DNA from: Nocardia elegans NBRC 108235
GTDB lineage: Bacteria > Actinomycetota > Actinomycetes > Mycobacteriales > Mycobacteriaceae
Length of the DNA stretch: 64,000 nucleotides
NCBI RefSeq assembly: GCF_001612845.1
Contig: NZ_BDBF01000018.1
Span: 95,599 to 159,598 of the forward strand
Direction: 5' to 3'
The notes under the pieces are model-generated. The model saw only the letters and a list, made by a program, of their open reading frames with translations, had not been told where the DNA came from and ran no database searches. Shown piece by piece: positions 61,501-64,000 of the stretch. Made by a program: the position numbers and the translations under genes. The first letter of the stretch is position 1. Every line of letters begins with the position of its first letter.

Positions 61501-64000
61501 TCAGGCGACGATCGAACGCAGCCGCGAGCCGGTCGGTTCCCGGATGACGTGGAGCCGGCTGGGAATGCGCTGTCGCATCTCGTCGACGTGGCTGACCACG
61601 CCGACAACCCTTCCACCCGAACGTAATTCGTCCAGTACACCCATCACGGCGTCGAGGGTGTCGGCGTCGAGGCTGCCGAAGCCCTCGTCGATGAACAGGG
61701 TGTCCAGTACCAGGCCGCCGGATTCCGCCGCGACCACATCGGCGAGGCCGAGCGCCAGTGACAGCGAGGCCATGAAGGTTTCACCACCGGACAGGGTTTT
61801 CGCGGGACGGACCGCGCCGGTGTAGTCGTCGCGGATGTCCAGGCCGAGACCGCCGCGGCGCCCGCGCGGGCCGGCCGCATCGGAATGGACGAATTCGTAT
61901 CGGCCACCGGACATCCGCCGCAGGCGTGCCGAACCGGCGATCGCGACCTCTTCCAGTCGCGCGGCGAGCACATAGGAGCGCAGGGACATACGGCGGTTGT
62001 TGGCACCGCGGCCCGCGACCACGTCGGCGAGCCCCTCGAGTTCGGTGTGCGCCTGCTGCAGGGGGGCGATGCGGTCGGCCGCGGCCCACAGCTGACTGCC
62101 GAGTTCCTCGAGTTGGGCCACGCGGCGGGTGCTCTCGGCGTGCGCGGCGACCGCGGCGTCCAGCGCGCGGCGGGCCTCGGCCACGGCCGCCTCGACCTCG
62201 GCGAGGTCCACGGCGGCGGCATCGGCCGCGGCTCGGACCTCGGGTTCGGCCAGAACCGCTTCGGCGTGGGCGCGACGGCGGTCGGCGGCGACGAGCTCGG
62301 CCTCCATCTCTTTCTGCTGCTGCGATGTACGAGTCGCGGCCGCAACGACTTTCGCATAGGCGGCGAGCACGGCGTGGTCGGGCGCGCCGGACGCGGGACG
62401 CTCGGGTTCCGGAGCTGCCGGCAGTTCGGCGGCGCGGGCGGTCTGTTCGACGCGGCGGGCGAGGTCGGCGAACTGGTCGTCGGCGACGGCGGCGTCGGCG
62501 CGGGCGGTGAGCAGATCCGTGGCGTCGGCGATGAGCGCGTCCAGCCGGGCACGGCGACGCTCAACCGTGCCGTCGGCGCCGGCCGCCACCCGGACTCGAT
62601 CCGTCAGTTCGGCCAGCCGGCGGTCGGCGGCCAAGATGCGTTCCTGCACTGCGCTGGAACGGCTTTCGAGTTCTCGAAGGCGGCTGTGCAGTTCGGTTTC
62701 GGCGCTGCGCAGCCGCTCCACCTCGGCGCCGCGATCGGCGGCGGCGCTCGCCTTCTGCTGTGCGGAGCGGAACTGCTCGGTCGCCGCGTTCACGGCGGCG
62801 GCCAATTCCGCGGGGTCGCCGTCGCCGCCGCGCTCCCCGAGCAGTTCGATCCGGCGTTCCAGTTCCGTGCGGCGGGTGAGGGCGCGGTCGCGTCGTTGTT
62901 CGGCGGCGCGTTCGGCCTGCACCGCCGCGTCCTCGTCGGATTTCGCGACGGTGACGGCGGTGGGCCGGGCGGGAGCCGGATGGTCGGCGGAACCGCACAC
63001 GGTGCACGGCTGCCCTTCGACGAGTGCACCCGCCAGCTCCGCCGCCATTCCGGCGAGGCGACGTTCGCGAAGATCGAGGGTGCGCTCGCGCGCATCGGTA
63101 TGGTCCGCCCGGGCCCGCTCGAATTCCTCGCTCGCTGTGGCCAGTTCCTTCCGCGTGCCCACGAGCTCGACCGCAGCCTGCGCCGCGGCGCGGGTTCGCT
63201 CGCATTCGCGTTCCAGACCCGGCAGCGCGGCCTTGGCATCCGCCGCCTCCCGCAGCGCCACCTCGGCCGATCGAATGGCCTGTGGCAACTGCTCCCTGCG
63301 CTGCGACAGCTGTTCCAGCTCGCGCGATACGGTGGCGTATTCCGTTCGCAGCCCGGCCAATTCGGCGGTCACGCGGACGGCCGACTCGGCGTCCGCGCGA
63401 ACCTCTTCCAGCGAGCCGATATGCGCGGACCACCGTTGTACCGCGGCGTCGAGACCGCGCGGGGTTGCGGCGTGCGTATCCGCCGGACGCGGGCTGTCTT
63501 CCGCTTGGCGCGGGTTCACGCTCCCACCCATTGCGCCGGTCGAGATATCGGGCGTCCCGGCGTCGGCTGCGGCCGCTCCCGCCGCATCGGTGCCCGAGTC
63601 GTCGAGCGCGCCGGCAACCTTCTGCCCGCCCGGCCGGCCCGGCTGGTTCTGGGCGCCCGCATCGGAGCGAGTCCGGTTACCGCGCGACTCCGGCGCCGTT
63701 GCGGGCCGGACGAGGTCGATGGAGAACAACTCCCATTCGATCGGTTCGTCCACCGCACCGGGCTCCTCCGGTGAGGGTGCCGTGGCCACCACACCGTCGT
63801 CGGCGGCAGCGCCACCGATGTCCGGAATGGCCGAGAGTTCCTCGGCCATATCGGTATCCGCCAATTCGGCGGCAGCGAGATCGGTTGCGGCCCAAGTCGT
63901 TCCGGGAAGCTCCGCGGATTCGGGTTCGAGCAGGCGGGCGGCCAGGCGTTCGGCCAGGTCGCGGGCTTCGTCGGTGCGGCGGCGCCGGGTGACCGCGGCC
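61501..64000 (-). CDS. sbcC: SbcC-like SMC-family exonuclease subunit (5' end outside window)
   Basis: Partial gene, about 833 codons visible; the frame stays open to the window edge, so the N-terminal ATPase lobe lies beyond it. The visible part has coiled coil, the zinc-hook motif CTVC near 63000, more coiled coil, and the C-terminal ATPase lobe with LSGGETFMASLSLALGLADV, Walker B LVLDTLFIDEGFGSLD and a DEM motif. SbcCD processes DNA ends and hairpins. The hook sits about 500 residues from the C-terminus. A low-complexity Ala/Pro/Gly/Asp insertion of about 130 residues (around 63450-63880) interrupts the N-terminal coil. Confidence 0.9.
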   Translation of the reverse strand, partial: AAVTRRRRTDEARDLAERLAARLLEPESAELPGTTWAATDLAAAELADTDMAEELSAIPDIGGAAADDGVVATAPSPEEPGAVDEPIEWELFSIDLVRPATAPESRGNRTRSDAGAQNQPGRPGGQKVAGALDDSGTDAAGAAAADAGTPDISTGAMGGSVNPRQAEDSPRPADTHAATPRGLDAAVQRWSAHIGSLEEVRADAESAVRVTAELAGLRTEYATVSRELEQLSQRREQLPQAIRSAEVALREAADAKAALPGLERECERTRAAAQAAVELVGTRKELATASEEFERARADHTDARERTLDLRERRLAGMAAELAGALVEGQPCTVCGSADHPAPARPTAVTVAKSDEDAAVQAERAAEQRRDRALTRRTELERRIELLGERGGDGDPAELAAAVNAATEQFRSAQQKASAAADRGAEVERLRSAETELHSRLRELESRSSAVQERILAADRRLAELTDRVRVAAGADGTVERRRARLDALIADATDLLTARADAAVADDQFADLARRVEQTARAAELPAAPEPERPASGAPDHAVLAAYAKVVAAATRTSQQQKEMEAELVAADRRRAHAEAVLAEPEVRAAADAAAVDLAEVEAAVAEARRALDAAVAAHAESTRRVAQLEELGSQLWAAADRIAPLQQAHTELEGLADVVAGRGANNRRMSLRSYVLAARLEEVAIAGSARLRRMSGGRYEFVHSDAAGPRGRRGGLGLDIRDDYTGAVRPAKTLSGGETFMASLSLALGLADVVAAESGGLVLDTLFIDEGFGSLDADTLDAVMGVLDELRSGGRVVGVVSHVDEMRQRIPSRLHVIREPTGSRLRSIVA

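Noticed and set aside
61885..63774. 629-codon plus-strand open frame opposite sbcC
   Set aside because: Antisense to the coiled-coil region of sbcC; Gly/Arg-rich shadow.

Overview
The window is high-GC actinobacterial DNA, most likely from a mycolic-acid bacterium of the order Mycobacteriales (Nocardia or Rhodococcus type). Evidence: a phosphatidylinositol-mannoside mannosyltransferase (pimE) sits beside a pterin dehydratase and close to typA, as I recall for the typA-pimE region of Mycobacterium tuberculosis. There is also a mycofactocin-type short-chain dehydrogenase, a GAP/Sap-family membrane protein, a TIGR03086-type protein, many GTG starts and strong G/C at third codon positions. I see no tRNA, rRNA, CRISPR array, intact insertion sequence or integrase gene.

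Layout. 0-5.2 kb: housekeeping and envelope genes (typA, a Lys/Cys-rich small protein, pterin dehydratase, pimE, a secreted Ala/Pro-rich protein). 5.2-8.4 kb: surface-type genes (a Ser-rich nonapeptide-repeat protein, a Tat-exported DUF1906 protein, an internally duplicated protein, a CHAP-like protein). 8.6-12.2 kb: a complete four-gene OpuC-type osmolyte ABC transporter operon. 12.2-21.6 kb: mixed oxidoreductases, a GNAT acetyltransferase, a HAD-like protein, membrane proteins and a DUF2236/MpaB-type putative heme oxygenase behind two tandem operators. 21.6-28.8 kb: the most striking locus. A SARP-type regulator of about 1061 residues lies between a DUF4097-P450 operon and a DrrAB-like exporter operon, and both operons carry the same four-heptamer operator array (11, 11 and 12 bp steps), apparently from a promoter duplication. 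28.8-42.3 kb: a broken alcohol dehydrogenase, a candidate 31-residue peptide gene, several regulator/enzyme pairs with visible palindromic operators (WYL/epoxide hydrolase, TetR/quinone oxidoreductase, LysR/EthD), a YefM-YoeB toxin-antitoxin pair, and an ECF41 sigma factor with its flavoprotein.

42.3-48.8 kb is an eroded accessory region: low coding density, pseudogenes, small orphan genes, a duplicated helical-protein gene that cuts a methyltransferase, and dispersed copies of the 3' end plus terminator of ychF. ychF itself closes the region at 48.8-49.9 kb, which suggests past insertion or duplication events targeted to the ychF 3' end.

49.9-64 kb: two GlcG/HbpS-like proteins with a MarR regulator and paired operators, a second WYL regulator, a lipoprotein, the CstA-YbdD peptide/pyruvate transporter, an Ada-AlkA fusion coupled to ogt (alkylation repair), a type-B carboxylesterase, and the C-terminal part of SbcC, whose 5' end lies outside the window.
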